From Entamoeba histolytica HM-1:IMSS (taxonomy: Eukaryota; Evosea; Mastigamoebida; Endamoebidae): a DNA stretch of 64,000 nucleotides. The DNA lies in assembly GCF_000208925.1 (NCBI RefSeq), contig NW_001914870.1, positions 92,103 to 156,102 of the forward strand, in the 5' to 3' direction. The notes under the pieces are model-generated. The model was not told where the DNA came from. It did no database searches and saw only the letters and a program-made list of their open reading frames with translations. This document shows positions 10,616 through 19,925 of the stretch, in pieces. Both the position numbers and the translations under genes were made by a program. Positions within the stretch are counted from its first letter, which is position 1, and each line of letters begins with the position of its first letter.

Positions 10616-10901
10616 GAAATCTAAATTTAAATAAAAAGACTAAAACAATGGTAAATTCCATTACTACTTTTACACTAATTAAAAGAATTAATAATGTTTA
10701 AGTATAAAATACTAAATAATTTCTTAAGATTTTAATTTTTTCAACTCATTTTGTTAGAACAAGTTTAACATCTTCAATGAAAAAAAAATATATTTATTTT
10801 TAACAGAATCTTCATTCTTTTAAAATGGAAGTTATTTTAAAAAAATATAAAAAAAATTGATTTAATAAAAAAGTTCCCAATAAAAATTAGTTCAATAATT
10901 A
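10616..10901. other. Intergenic, tRNA endonuclease to RasGEF
   Basis: AT-rich spacer of 286 bp with A-runs near 10785 and 10850. The RasGEF start is preceded by GTTCAATAATT. No gene or structure seen. Confidence 0.4.
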
Positions 10902-12296
10902 ATGTCATCTTCTCTTCCACCAAGACTATTTTATTCATCCAATAGAAATCTTAAACGAACAGTAATTTCTACACCTACTATGGAACCTACTATTAAAAGA
11001 GAAGAAAAAGAACGTACATTTAATGGTATGAGTGCAGAACAAATTACACTTATGGTATGTCCATCACAATTTAGACAAGTTTATATTAAAATAACAGATA
11101 CTATTGGTGAAAAGTTTAAAGAACAAGGATTAAAAATTGAAAATAAACAAACAGTTTCAGGACCATTAGAAGTATTAATTAATTGGGCTGTTACACCAGA
11201 AAATTTAGAAAGTAATTTTGCAAATATGTTTATTTTAAATTATCATACATATTGTAAACCAATTCAATTATTATCAGTTATAGATAAAATTTGTAATGAT
11301 ATTGTTGAATCAAAAAATGAACCAGTTAAAACAATAAAACAAAAATGGGCTAAAATCACAATTTTCATGAAAATATGGACTGACTTATTACCATATGACT
11401 TCCATGATAAAGAAATACTTGGAGCTATTGAAACTTTCTTACAAAAATATCAATCACAATTTGTTGGAATTGCACAAATTAGAAAAATGATTCAAGCAGC
11501 TCAATCTATCCCTCATTTACCTACATTTGAAAGAATTGAAAATTCTAATGGAGAAGAAAAAACAAAACCAGTTAAAGAATTAACTGCTGAAACAATTGTT
11601 GGTCAATTAAGTTTATATGAATTAACATTATTTACTGGAATAGAAATGAAAGACTTTTTAGGAAGTGCATGGACAAAGAAAGATAAATATGAAAGATGTC
11701 CAAGACTTTGTGAATTTTTAGAACATTTTAATGCTGTAACTAATTGGGTATCATATTCAATTCTTCAAGAAAGTGATATTAATGCAAGAGCTAATTTAAT
11801 AAGTAAATTCATTGATGTTGCAAAAATAATGTATGAACAAATGAATTTTACAGGCTTTTTTGAATTTTATTCTGGGTTAAATTCTAGTGCAATTAGTCGA
11901 TTAACAAAAACTTGGGAATTAGTTGAAAATGCTGCTCAACGAATGGATCCATTAAGAAAAGCTGCAGACCCAACAAGAAGTTATGCCTCATATAGAAAAT
12001 ATATTCAACAAAATAAAAGTAAAGGATATATTCCATTTATTGGAGTTATTATTCAAGATTTAACCTTCATTGATGAAGGTAATCCTGATAAGACTGAAAG
12101 TGGAGATGTTAATTTTGAGAAATGTAGAATGATGGCTAATCAATTATTAACTATTAGACCATTACAAAATGACCAACATTCAATTTATAAAGCATTACCG
12201 TTTTTCAAGGATTTCATATTATCAATAGAACAACATAAAAATGATGATGAAAAGGCTCAATATGATATTTCATTACAAATCCAACCAAGAAATTGA
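10902..12296 (+). CDS. Ras guanine-nucleotide exchange factor (RasGEF_N + CDC25 domain)
   Basis: A 464-residue protein. After a Ser/Arg-rich N-terminus of about 40 residues comes a RasGEF_N/REM-like helical module (about 85-200, with FILNYHTYCKP at 111-120). A CDC25 homology domain occupies about 228-455, with LYELTLFTGIEMKDFLGSAW and later GFFEFYSGLNSSAISRLTKTW, the classic core of the exchange domain. It should swap GDP for GTP on a Ras/Rap GTPase at the membrane. No DH, PH or other accessory domain is visible. The enzyme is single-exon. It converges on eL32 across an 84 bp spacer with a long AT palindrome. Confidence 0.9.
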   Translation: MSSSLPPRLFYSSNRNLKRTVISTPTMEPTIKREEKERTFNGMSAEQITLMVCPSQFRQVYIKITDTIGEKFKEQGLKIENKQTVSGPLEVLINWAVTPENLESNFANMFILNYHTYCKPIQLLSVIDKICNDIVESKNEPVKTIKQKWAKITIFMKIWTDLLPYDFHDKEILGAIETFLQKYQSQFVGIAQIRKMIQAAQSIPHLPTFERIENSNGEEKTKPVKELTAETIVGQLSLYELTLFTGIEMKDFLGSAWTKKDKYERCPRLCEFLEHFNAVTNWVSYSILQESDINARANLISKFIDVAKIMYEQMNFTGFFEFYSGLNSSAISRLTKTWELVENAAQRMDPLRKAADPTRSYASYRKYIQQNKSKGYIPFIGVIIQDLTFIDEGNPDKTESGDVNFEKCRMMANQLLTIRPLQNDQHSIYKALPFFKDFILSIEQHKNDDEKAQYDISLQIQPRN

Positions 12297-12323
12297 TTTC
12301 TTTTAATTTTTAATTAATATTTG

Positions 12324-12345
12324 TTTTTAATTAATTAATTAAAAA
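12324..12345. repeat. 22-bp perfect AT palindrome between convergent genes
   Basis: Five T, then AATT units, then five A: a perfect 22-bp self-complementary sequence made only of A and T. It lies 28 bp after the RasGEF stop and 36 bp before the eL32 stop. It could act as a bidirectional 3'-end or termination element, but low complexity makes chance a real alternative. Compare 18264-18308 and 45715-45753. Confidence 0.4.
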
Positions 12346-12380
12346 AAGTAAATTAAAATTTATCGTCAAAAACCATCAAT

Positions 12381-12785
12381 TTATTGGGCAACTTCTTGTT
12401 TCTTAATTCTAGCTTCAGCATTAAGAACTCTAATATTCAAAATTTTTGCTCTTTGAATAATTTCTTGTCTCTTCTTAGCAGAAACAGCATGTGAAATTTC
12501 AGCAGCATACTTTCTGTTTTGCATCATAATCATTTCAAGATCGGTTGTATTACGAACTGGGAATTTATAAAGTCCACATGGAAGCATATTTCTAGTAGCC
12601 TTAGCACTTCCATATCCAATCTTTGGAAGAAGATTAGTTCCCTTGAATTTTCTTCTTAATCTATTATCAATACCTCTTGGAACTCTCCATGATGCTTTAA
12701 CACGAAGGAATCTATTTGAATCGAATCTTTTGAAGTGTCCAGTATATTTCTTGACAATCTTTGGCTTAGTGACTGGTCCGACCAT
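12381..12785 (-). CDS. RPL32: 60S ribosomal protein eL32
   Basis: A 134-residue basic protein with the full eL32 pattern. An N-terminal VKKYTGHFKRFDSNRF is followed by SWRVPRGIDNRLRRKFKG, an IGYGSAKATRNMLP segment and a C-terminal helix with ISHAVSAKKRQEI. Length is normal for the family. The in-frame TTG two codons upstream is not used; the ATG at 12785 is the start. It is part of the large subunit. It shares about 120 bp of divergent promoter with 12907-13344, which holds an AACCCTA element. Confidence 0.95.
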   Translation of the reverse strand: MVGPVTKPKIVKKYTGHFKRFDSNRFLRVKASWRVPRGIDNRLRRKFKGTNLLPKIGYGSAKATRNMLPCGLYKFPVRNTTDLEMIMMQNRKYAAEISHAVSAKKRQEIIQRAKILNIRVLNAEARIKKQEVAQ

Positions 12786-12805
12786 TTGCAATTAAAAGTA
12801 ATAAT

Positions 12806-12813
12806 AACCCTAG
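12806..12813. promoter_or_regulatory. AACCCTA-type element at the eL32 divergent promoter
   Basis: AACCCTAG lies 21-28 bp upstream of the eL32 ATG, in reverse orientation relative to that gene. The same core is placed similarly before eL40 (16244-16252) and RRP12 (51464-51472). It resembles the telo-box of plant ribosomal-protein promoters; a role here is inference. Confidence 0.4.
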
Positions 12814-12906
12814 TTTTTTTTTTAATTTCAAAAAAGAAAGAAATTTATTATTTATTATTATTTTACTATTATTATTTATTTAACTCTTTTCTTTTCTTTT
12901 TCTTAA

Positions 12907-13344
12907 ATGAATTGTCTTGAATTTCTTCGTGACATTAAAAACCAAATGAAAGAAGATTTGGATAAAGAAAATATTCATTTATTTAATTCAATTAAACTTA
13001 AATACATTCTCCCTCAATCTTTAATTCGTCTTATTCAATTAGATATTTCTATAGAACAATTTGAACAAAACATTATTGTTTATGACTCATTTTCAAATAA
13101 AACAAGCTACTTAAGAAATTTAAAAAGGAATTTAGAAAAAGTTCATTTCACTTTAATTCAATGTGGAGTAGATTGGATTTATATTAAAACACTTCCAAAT
13201 CTTTATTTGAACATTATTACTTATGTAAATAAAATAAATGATATTCAAGAATACTCATTATCATTATCACAGTTATTAACAAGAGGAAATACTTTAAAAT
13301 TTGGAATTGTCTCATTTGAGGTAAATCGAATTTTTGTTATTTAA
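12907..13344 (+). CDS. Hypothetical protein, 145 aa
   Basis: I do not recognise this protein. It is Leu/Ile/Asn-rich and mostly helical in character. It has no signal peptide or clear membrane span, although residues 95-110 are fairly hydrophobic. It has one cysteine near residue 3 and one in QCGVDW. Codon use looks like its neighbours and the ATG is the first in the frame. It is divergent with eL32. The reading frame could end in an intron, but no GTTTGT donor is visible near the 3' end, so a single exon is preferred. Confidence 0.6.
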   Translation: MNCLEFLRDIKNQMKEDLDKENIHLFNSIKLKYILPQSLIRLIQLDISIEQFEQNIIVYDSFSNKTSYLRNLKRNLEKVHFTLIQCGVDWIYIKTLPNLYLNIITYVNKINDIQEYSLSLSQLLTRGNTLKFGIVSFEVNRIFVI

Positions 13345-13936
13345 TTGATATTTTTGTTTTTATGAAAAGTAGGAGATATTTCTTTTCATTAACAAATGAT
13401 GTATTTAGTTAAAGTTTCATATATTTTTAATGAGTATTGATTCAAACAATATCACATATATTAAAATAAAATATACATTAAGTAAAAAGAACAGGAATTT
13501 GTTAATTCAATAATAAAAAGAATAAAAAAAGAAGAGAGAGAAGATAAATTTTACAAAATAAAATTAATAAAACAAATCAAATCAATATTTAAGTTATTAT
13601 GATTATTTTGTTGTCAAAAAAGAATGAAAATAGAAGCTAAAGAGCAAAATAAATAGAATTTGTGTTATGGAAATACTCCAGAAATCAATTAACCAACAAA
13701 AAATGAAAGTTCTAGAATTTTTGAATTCGTGTATATTCAATTTCACTTCGATGTAAAAAAAATTGAATTCATATTTTATTCAATTGACATCATCATTTAC
13801 ATTGAAAATCAATTGAAAAATAATGAAAAAAAAAATAAAAAAAGAAAAAAGTTATTAGAAGATTAGTCTTACAATACGTGGCACGAACTATTTAAAACAG
13901 ATACTTATAAAATATTAATCAATAAAAAAAGATAAA
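13345..13936. promoter_or_regulatory. Spacer and promoter of malate dehydrogenase
   Basis: A 592-bp AT-rich spacer. The useful signal is GAACTATTTAAA at 13885-13896, where a GAACT element overlaps a TATTTAAA box, about 40-50 bp before the ATG at 13937. This is a good match to the Entamoeba GAAC and TATA-like core elements. The rest has no gene. Confidence 0.5.
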
Positions 13937-15049
13937 ATGGCTGACGACTCAAAGTACAGAATTCATTTTGATGAATTAGAAAAATTCATGAAAGACGTAT
14001 TAATGGCTAAAGGAGTTGAAGAAGCAGATGCAGCAAGATGTGCTAAAGTTCTTATTCAAGCTGATAAACAAGGAATGGATACTCATGGTATTCAAAGATT
14101 AAAAACTATTTATTGTGATAGAATTGATTGTGGACAATTAAATACAAAAACTGTTTTTGATGTTGTTAAAGAAACAGAAACTACAGCTGTAGTTGATGGA
14201 CACAATGGTATGGGACATTCTATTGCTATGCAAGCTATGCAATTAGCTATTGATAAAGCTAAAAAACATGGAATGGGTATGGTAGTTGTTAGAAATGGTA
14301 CTCATTATGGTATTGCTGGTTATTACCCACAAATGGCTGCTCAACAAGGATGTATTGGATTTTCAGGATGTAATGCTAGACCATCAGTTTGTCCATGTTG
14401 GTCTGTAGAACCAAAACTTGGAACTAATCCACTTGTCTTTGCCTTCCCAAGTGATGAAGGATTCCCATTCTGTCTTGATTGTGCAACTTCTATTGTTCAA
14501 AGAGGAAAAATTGAAATGTATGCCAGAGAAGGAAAGAAATGCCAACCAGGATGGGTTTGTGATAGAAGTGGTAAAGTTCTTTCTGAACCAGGACCTATGT
14601 TGGAAGCTTTCCAAAAAGGAACTGCTGCTTGTTATCCACTTGGAGGTTATGGAGAAGAGATGGGAGGTCATAAAGGATATGGTTATGCTTGTGATGTAGA
14701 AATCTTATCTTCAGCATTATCTGGAGCTAATTTCCTTTCTCAATGTGGTGGATTAAAGGATGGAAAGAAAGTCCCAATTGAACTTGGACAATTCTTTATG
14801 GCAATTAATATTGAATCATTTAGACCATTAGCTGACTTTGAGAAACAAGTTGGTGATATTGCTCGTGAACTTAGAGCTGCTGCTAAAGCCCCAGGTGCTA
14901 CTAGAATTTATACTCCAGGTGAAAAAGAACATGAAACTTTCTTAGAAAGAAGTCAGAAAGGTGTTTTTATTCCTGAAGTTACAAGATCAGAAATGGAGAA
15001 ATTAAGAGCTGACTGTAAACTCGACACTAAATTCCCATGGGATAACTAA
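13937..15049 (+). CDS. Malate dehydrogenase, type-2 malate/L-lactate dehydrogenase family
   Basis: A 370-residue member of the Ldh_2 (MDH type-2) family, unrelated in fold to the classical LDH/MDH Rossmann enzymes. H50 in QGMDTHGIQRL is the conserved active-site histidine region. VVDGHNGMGHSIA, VRNGTHYGIAGYY and KLGTNPLVFAFP are the standard substrate and NAD(P) blocks, with GGHKGYGYACDVEILSSALS towards the end. Length is usual for the family. It interconverts malate and oxaloacetate in the cytosol, part of the fermentative redox system. The gene looks bacterial in type; transfer is plausible but not testable here. Confidence 0.88.
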   Translation: MADDSKYRIHFDELEKFMKDVLMAKGVEEADAARCAKVLIQADKQGMDTHGIQRLKTIYCDRIDCGQLNTKTVFDVVKETETTAVVDGHNGMGHSIAMQAMQLAIDKAKKHGMGMVVVRNGTHYGIAGYYPQMAAQQGCIGFSGCNARPSVCPCWSVEPKLGTNPLVFAFPSDEGFPFCLDCATSIVQRGKIEMYAREGKKCQPGWVCDRSGKVLSEPGPMLEAFQKGTAACYPLGGYGEEMGGHKGYGYACDVEILSSALSGANFLSQCGGLKDGKKVPIELGQFFMAINIESFRPLADFEKQVGDIARELRAAAKAPGATRIYTPGEKEHETFLERSQKGVFIPEVTRSEMEKLRADCKLDTKFPWDN

Positions 15050-15152
15050 CTAATTTGAACCTTCTTTCATTTATACATTATGTTAATTATTTTTTTTCTT
15101 TTTATTTAGTAAAAAAAGAATTTATTTAAATTATTTCTTAATAATAGTTTAA

Positions 15153-15835
15153 TTAATTAACGTTGTGATAAGCATCTTCATATTGTCGATGTTTTCTTTG
15201 TTTCTTAATAAAGAAAAATATTCCAGAAATAAATCCTATCAACACAAGAATTATTATCAAAATAATAATAATAACACAAATTATTTTACCAACTGAAGCT
15301 TTTGTACAATCCCCAAAACTATCACTTTCTTTAAACCAATTAGAACATTTTTCACAACCAGTTGTTGTACAATACCCATCAGAACATCCATCACACTCTA
15401 AAGAAATAAATTTTATTATTTGAATTATGTAAACATTTTATTTAACAAACTATAAATACACATACTATTATTTAATATGTAATGCTCTTCACATGATTTA
15501 CATCCAATAAAATCTTCATATTCAATACAGCCATAAGGTAAAAGACATATTTGAGAAATGTTACTTTTATAAAAACCATCTTGACATTTAGTACATTTTT
15601 CTAATGTATCTCCTGTACATTTTTCACAATTCAATACACAAGGGTTACATCCATTTGTTTCATTCAAATAATATTTTGGTTGACATTCTTGACATCCAAT
15701 TTCATCAATACATTTATCATATAAACAGTGTTTATCACACTCAATACAAGTTTCATTTAAAAAGTAATACCCTTCTTCACATAAATGAGTAGCATTTATA
15801 AAAACAATCAAATTGAGGAACAAAATATAATTCAT
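15153..15835 (-). CDS. Cysteine-rich type I membrane protein (two exons)
   Basis: Exons 15451-15835 and 15153-15397, joined over a 53-bp intron (GTTTGT...TAG, 15398-15450); total 630 bp, 209 residues. The order is a signal peptide (about 1-15), then a Cys-rich ectodomain with repeated CxxC units (for example CEKCTGDTLEKCTKCQDG). One membrane span follows (about 167-192), then a short basic tail ending YEDAYHNVN. The exon join restores the CxxC rhythm across the boundary, which supports the intron. The ectodomain resembles furin-like/CXXC-rich parts of amoebic surface receptors, but there is no kinase. Ligand and role unknown. Confidence 0.8.
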
Positions 15836-15969
15836 GAAGTTTAGAACTTTGTAAGATAATAAGACAAGTAACTTGAAAAAATAATTATTTACCTATTTAT
15901 TGTTAAAACATAAATAAATAATAACTTTAATAAAAATAAAAAATAAATAATACTATCACTTTAAATCAA

Positions 15970-16164
15970 ATGGATCAACTTACCACAAGTCTTGAATTAG
16001 TTATTCCATTACCTGAAGACATTCCATTAGAAATTGCTAAAAAAATAGTTGATAAAATTGTAAGTGAAATGTATAATAAAAAACCAAAACATATATGTTT
16101 TTTAGAAGGAAAACAATGTCAAGTAAAATGTGAATTTATAGAAAAACCAGAAGAAGAAAAGTAA
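15970..16164 (+). CDS. Small hypothetical protein, 64 aa
   Basis: Not recognised. A compact acidic protein with a strand-like start (SLELVIPLPEDIP), an amphipathic helix (AKKIVDKIVSEMY), a C-x6-C-x4-C segment and a Glu-rich end. It terminates with tandem TAA TAA. It is divergent with the Cys-rich membrane protein (134 bp between starts) and 119 bp upstream of eL40. The layout of strand, helix, strand faintly recalls small KEOPS/Pcc1-like proteins, but I do not claim this. Confidence 0.55.
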   Translation: MDQLTTSLELVIPLPEDIPLEIAKKIVDKIVSEMYNKKPKHICFLEGKQCQVKCEFIEKPEEEK

Positions 16165-16243
16165 TAATGAGTCATTCATTAAAGAGTAAAAATAATAAAT
16201 TTTGTTTTTGATTTAATGAAAGAAAATTTCAAAAAAAGTATAA

Positions 16244-16252
16244 AAACCCTAA
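16244..16252 (+). promoter_or_regulatory. AAACCCTAA element before eL40
   Basis: AAACCCTAA lies 32-40 bp upstream of the eL40 ATG and is followed at once by a GAACTT element (16256-16261). The same spacing is found upstream of RRP12. It is probably part of the core promoter of ribosome-related genes. Confidence 0.5.
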
Positions 16253-16283
16253 AAAGAACTTAAAACATTTTTAGACCACAACA

Positions 16284-16454
16284 ATGGGTATTGAACCAGC
16301 ATTGGAGGCTATTGCTAGAAAATATAATTGTGATAAAATGATTTGTAGAAGATGTTATGCTAGACTTCCTCTTAGAGCTACTACTTGTAGAAAAAAGAAA
16401 TGTGGACATTCAGGTGATCTTAGACCAAAGAAGAAGATTCAATCAAAGAAATAA
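16284..16454 (+). CDS. RPL40: 60S ribosomal protein eL40, not fused to ubiquitin
   Basis: A 56-residue basic protein, below the usual ORF-length cut-off. It has the zinc-binding eL40 signature: [14 protein letters not shown] then [19 protein letters not shown], giving a CxxxxCxxC...C...C arrangement. In most eukaryotes eL40 is made as a ubiquitin C-terminal fusion. Here the eL40 part starts with its own ATG. The 119 bp upstream is a promoter with AAACCCTAA and GAACTT, and no ubiquitin coding sequence lies upstream. The first residues ([15 protein letters not shown]) align with the usual IIEPSLxxLAxKYN. Confidence 0.9.
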
Positions 16455-16837
16455 TTGAGTTTTATTATGTGGTCCAATAATAAAATTAATATTTTGGTTT
16501 AATAAATGTAATAAATGTTATTGTTAAAATTTTAAAGGAATAAAAAAAATTTTAAAGGAAATGAATTAGTAATAATAAACAATGAAAGTTAAAAGAAGGA
16601 GTTGAAGAATTAAAAACAATTGTAAATTCTTTGAAATTAACTTCTATTTTTGAATATTTAAATCCAAACCCTTTTTGTTCGATTAAATTATAAAATCTAG
16701 TTATAATAATCATATATTATAGTTTAGAATGAAGTCTTTTATTCATTCCTTTTTCAAATAGAATTTCCCGGAGAAATACCACAAAAGGGTGTGAAATGGG
16801 TTTTTGAAATAGAATGAACTGATTTATTAAATCAGAT
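16455..16837. other. Intergenic, eL40 to nucleotidyltransferase
   Basis: 383 bp, AT-rich. An 8- to 15-bp direct echo (AATTTTAAAGGAA, near 16529 and 16549) occurs shortly after eL40. No gene is visible on either strand. Confidence 0.35.
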
Positions 16838-18190
16838 ATGTCGCTTTCAAACGATGGACGACGTATGAGGGGAGTGAATGATAGAAGAATGAAAAGAGAG
16901 AAACCATATAATAAAAGGAGAAAACAAGTGTTTGTTTGACGTTTAATATTTAAGAAAAATATAAAAAGTAACAGAAAGAATAACTTACACAGAACTTCTC
17001 CTGAAGACATACTTAATGATCAATTAGAAAAAATATTTGAGAGTGTCATGTTTGTTATTACTGAAAACAAAAAAAAAAGAACTTTTCTCTAAAAGAAATT
17101 AAAATAAATGTTCATTAAAGAAAGAGGACTTTTTAATATTATTATTTATTTGAACTTAGATATTCATTTTCCATAGACTACCTGATGAACTTGTTGATAT
17201 GAGATATGAAGTAATGCAACGAATTGAACAAGTACTTAACCAGAATTATCTTGAATTTCGTTTTAGAGCACAAGTCTATGGTTCTACAGATTATGGACTA
17301 TGCTTAAAAGATGGTGATTTAGATATATGTTGTTCAAGTCAATCAGGAAGACAAGTAAGTGCAATAATATTAGAGTCATTTGCGGAATGTTTTAAAAGAA
17401 GTTTGTTTTGATTAAATTCTATACAATAAAAGAAACAAATATGAGGGAATAAAGAAGAAAAGTAATAATAAAATAGATAATTTTGAAATTAGAAATGTTA
17501 TTGAAAAAGCAAAAGTTCCAATAATTAAAATGGTTGATTTAGGAACTAAAGTTAATATTGATTTATCATTTAACCAACCAGTTGCTCAAATACATTCTGA
17601 ATTTTTTTCTACAATGATTCATTGTAATAAACATTTTAGAATTGTTGCTGTATTGCTAAAATATTGGTTAAAAACTAGAAATTTAAATTGTCCATTTAAA
17701 GGTGGTTTGTCATCAGCAGCACTCTGTTTTATGAGTTTGTTTTTGTTTTATTTTATTATGAATTAATTAATTAATAATACAAATAGTATTACATTATTTT
17801 ACATCATTTGAACCACCATTATTTCCATCAGATTTTAGATGTGTAATGGATAGGTGGCTTCGGTTACGAATATTAGGATCAAAAATACCAACACAAATTA
17901 TTATTCAACATTCACCTGCTAGTTTGATAAAAGGTTTTTTCAATTATTTTAAAAATTATAATTGGAATGAACCAATAACAATAAAATATTTTAGACCTCC
18001 TGATGAGTTATTCATTATTCCTGCTGTTATGACTGTATTAGACCCAACATCTTTTGAAAATTGTACTAAAGGTGTTTCAATGGATGGATTAAAAGCTTTA
18101 AAAATGGAGTTAACACGAGCGAGTAAAATATTAAATGAAGAGAATGATTTTAATAGATTATTAGAAAAACCTGTACCATTTCCTGAATAA
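16838..18190 (+). CDS. Non-canonical poly(A)/poly(U) polymerase-type nucleotidyltransferase (five exons)
   Basis: Proposed exons 16838-16929, 16993-17049, 17177-17400, 17477-17734 and 17787-18190; total 1035 bp, 344 residues, frame kept throughout. All four introns start GTTTGT; three end TAG and the first ends CAG. GS (85-86) and D97/D99 in GDLDIC form the metal-binding GS...DxD motif of pol-beta nucleotidyltransferases, and D153 in VNIDLSFN is the third aspartate. KAKVPIIKM and GGLSSAALCFM are typical of the Cid1/TUTase/Trf4 family. It probably adds A or U to RNA 3' ends. Exon 1, rich in Arg/Lys, is the weakest part because it lacks homology. Confidence 0.78.
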
Positions 18191-18263
18191 ATGGAGTGTT
18201 TGTATATCATTTTTCTTTATTTTTTTTTTTTAACATTAATTAAAAACTTTTATTTATTTTTTG

Positions 18264-18308
18264 TTATTATTGTTATTTTTTAAAACAAAAAAATAATAAC
18301 AATAATAA
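18264..18308. repeat. Inverted repeat between convergent gene ends
   Basis: Arms TTATTATTGTTATT (18264-18277) and AATAACAATAATAA (18295-18308) are 14-bp perfect complements around a 17-nt loop. It lies between the nucleotidyltransferase stop (18190) and the sulfotransferase stop (18321). This could be a bidirectional 3'-end structure; see also 12324-12345 and 45715-45753. Confidence 0.5.
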
Positions 18309-18320
18309 TGTTTTAAGAAA

Positions 18321-19670
18321 TTAATTAGTATCTTTCTTTCCCCAAAAATCTGGTAAATATTGACTAAACTTTTCATAATGGAATTTAAATCTTTCTCTTA
18401 CTTCTTCAGGATTAAATGTATACATATCTTCTTCATGTTGTCTTCTTCCAAATTGTTTCTGAGGATGTCCATTTTCAATAACTTCTTTTAATGCACTATC
18501 AAATTCATCAGTATATTCCATACCAAAATATTCATAAATTTTTTGGACTGTTTCTTTTGGATGAGCTATAATTTCTGAAAATCCAACATCATAAATATAT
18601 TTTGCACGTTCTGGATTTTGTGCAATCCATTGTTCTCTTGCAGCAAAAGCATTCTTTAACATAATTTCATTGAATCGAATAACTGTTTCATTTAACCATT
18701 TTATATCGTCAAGTCCAATGTCATGTTCATAACGTGCACGAACATTCCAATATAATAAAATAGCTGATTTTATATTTCCAATAGGTTCACGATGAAGCCA
18801 TATAATTCTTGGATTATATTCATCTTTACACATTTGAGTTAAGAAAGGAGCAGGAGTCATAAAATGAGTTGCACATTTCATACAAAAGAATTCTTTATCA
18901 TTTTTAAATGGATATTGGACTGCATGCATTTTCATTTCATCAATAATATCATCATAAACCCAATCATAATCTCTCATAATTACACTTTCCCTGTATTGTT
19001 CAAGTCTTGGAAGTGCTTGAGCAAATACAAGAGTTAATCCAAGCATTTCTGTGAAAAACATTTCTTCTTCTGGTCTTCTTACATCATTAAGAGCATGAAC
19101 AGTATTAAAGTTTCTTTGAGAATCTTTTGTAATACTACCACAAATCATTTCAGCAATTTTAATTCTTGCTTCTTCTGTCATTGTTTTTGATCCTGGATTA
19201 AGGTGTTCATACATAGCAATTTTTTGACCTCTTGGATCAGCAGAAAATAAAGAATGGGTAAAAGTAGATCCACTTCTTGGCATAGCAACAATATATAATG
19301 GATTTTTAATTTGAACTTTAGCAAGTTCTTCTTTATCTATATCTCTTTCTTTTAAAAATCTCATGTATGAAGCAAGTTTAACAACATTATTTTTAAATAC
19401 CATTTTAAATAATTCAGACTCTGGATCAAAACAACCAGCAAAAAATTCTCTAAAATTATCTTTAAATTTTGGGTCTTGAAGATATTTCATATATTCGTTT
19501 GGAATTGTTTTGTATAATTCTGTATGAGATGGGTCCATTTGACATAAAAATCCAACAGCATATTGAATTGCTTTCTGAAATATTGGATCAAATGCTGATT
19601 CTGGAAGTAATGGTCTATAATAAGGACTTTCTTTATTTGCTGTGTATGTATCTGCTCGTTTAAATTCCAT
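18321..19670 (-). CDS. PAPS-dependent sulfotransferase
   Basis: A 449-residue enzyme. The 5'-phosphosulfate-binding loop is VAMPRSGSTFTHSLF (about 128-142), and the 3'-phosphate-binding motif is IIWLHREPIGNIKSAI (about 289-304). Both are the defining PAPS contacts, and the spacing is normal for the Sulfotransfer_3-type family. It transfers sulfate from PAPS to an alcohol acceptor. Entamoeba is known for a mitosome-linked sulfate activation pathway and several sulfotransferases that make sulfolipids, including cholesteryl sulfate; which acceptor this copy uses cannot be told. No signal peptide or membrane span, so probably cytosolic. Single exon. Confidence 0.88.
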   Translation of the reverse strand: MEFKRADTYTANKESPYYRPLLPESAFDPIFQKAIQYAVGFLCQMDPSHTELYKTIPNEYMKYLQDPKFKDNFREFFAGCFDPESELFKMVFKNNVVKLASYMRFLKERDIDKEELAKVQIKNPLYIVAMPRSGSTFTHSLFSADPRGQKIAMYEHLNPGSKTMTEEARIKIAEMICGSITKDSQRNFNTVHALNDVRRPEEEMFFTEMLGLTLVFAQALPRLEQYRESVIMRDYDWVYDDIIDEMKMHAVQYPFKNDKEFFCMKCATHFMTPAPFLTQMCKDEYNPRIIWLHREPIGNIKSAILLYWNVRARYEHDIGLDDIKWLNETVIRFNEIMLKNAFAAREQWIAQNPERAKYIYDVGFSEIIAHPKETVQKIYEYFGMEYTDEFDSALKEVIENGHPQKQFGRRQHEEDMYTFNPEEVRERFKFHYEKFSQYLPDFWGKKDTN

Positions 19671-19925
19671 AGGTTTATTACTTTTAAAAGTTCATTTTTT
19701 TAAATTCAAAGAAAAGTTTCTAATTGATTCTTAAGTAAAAAATACAATAAAAAATAATGAGAAAAGATGTAAAATATTTTTCATTTAATGGCGAAATATA
19801 ATGATTTAGTTCATTTTTTTGAACTTTTGTTCGTTCATATTTTATATTCAAAAAGTGAACAAAATAATTAAAATTTTTTAAAAGAATAACAAATAAAAAA
19901 TGAAAAAGTAATAAAAAGCAATTAA
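19671..19925. other. Sulfotransferase promoter region
   Basis: AT-rich, between the sulfotransferase ATG and the stop codon of the LINE ORF2. It contains two inverted GAAC-type runs (GTTCATTTTTTTGAAC, about 19810-19825, a near-palindrome; and GTTCGTTC near 19829). These could be promoter elements for the minus-strand gene. Confidence 0.35.
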
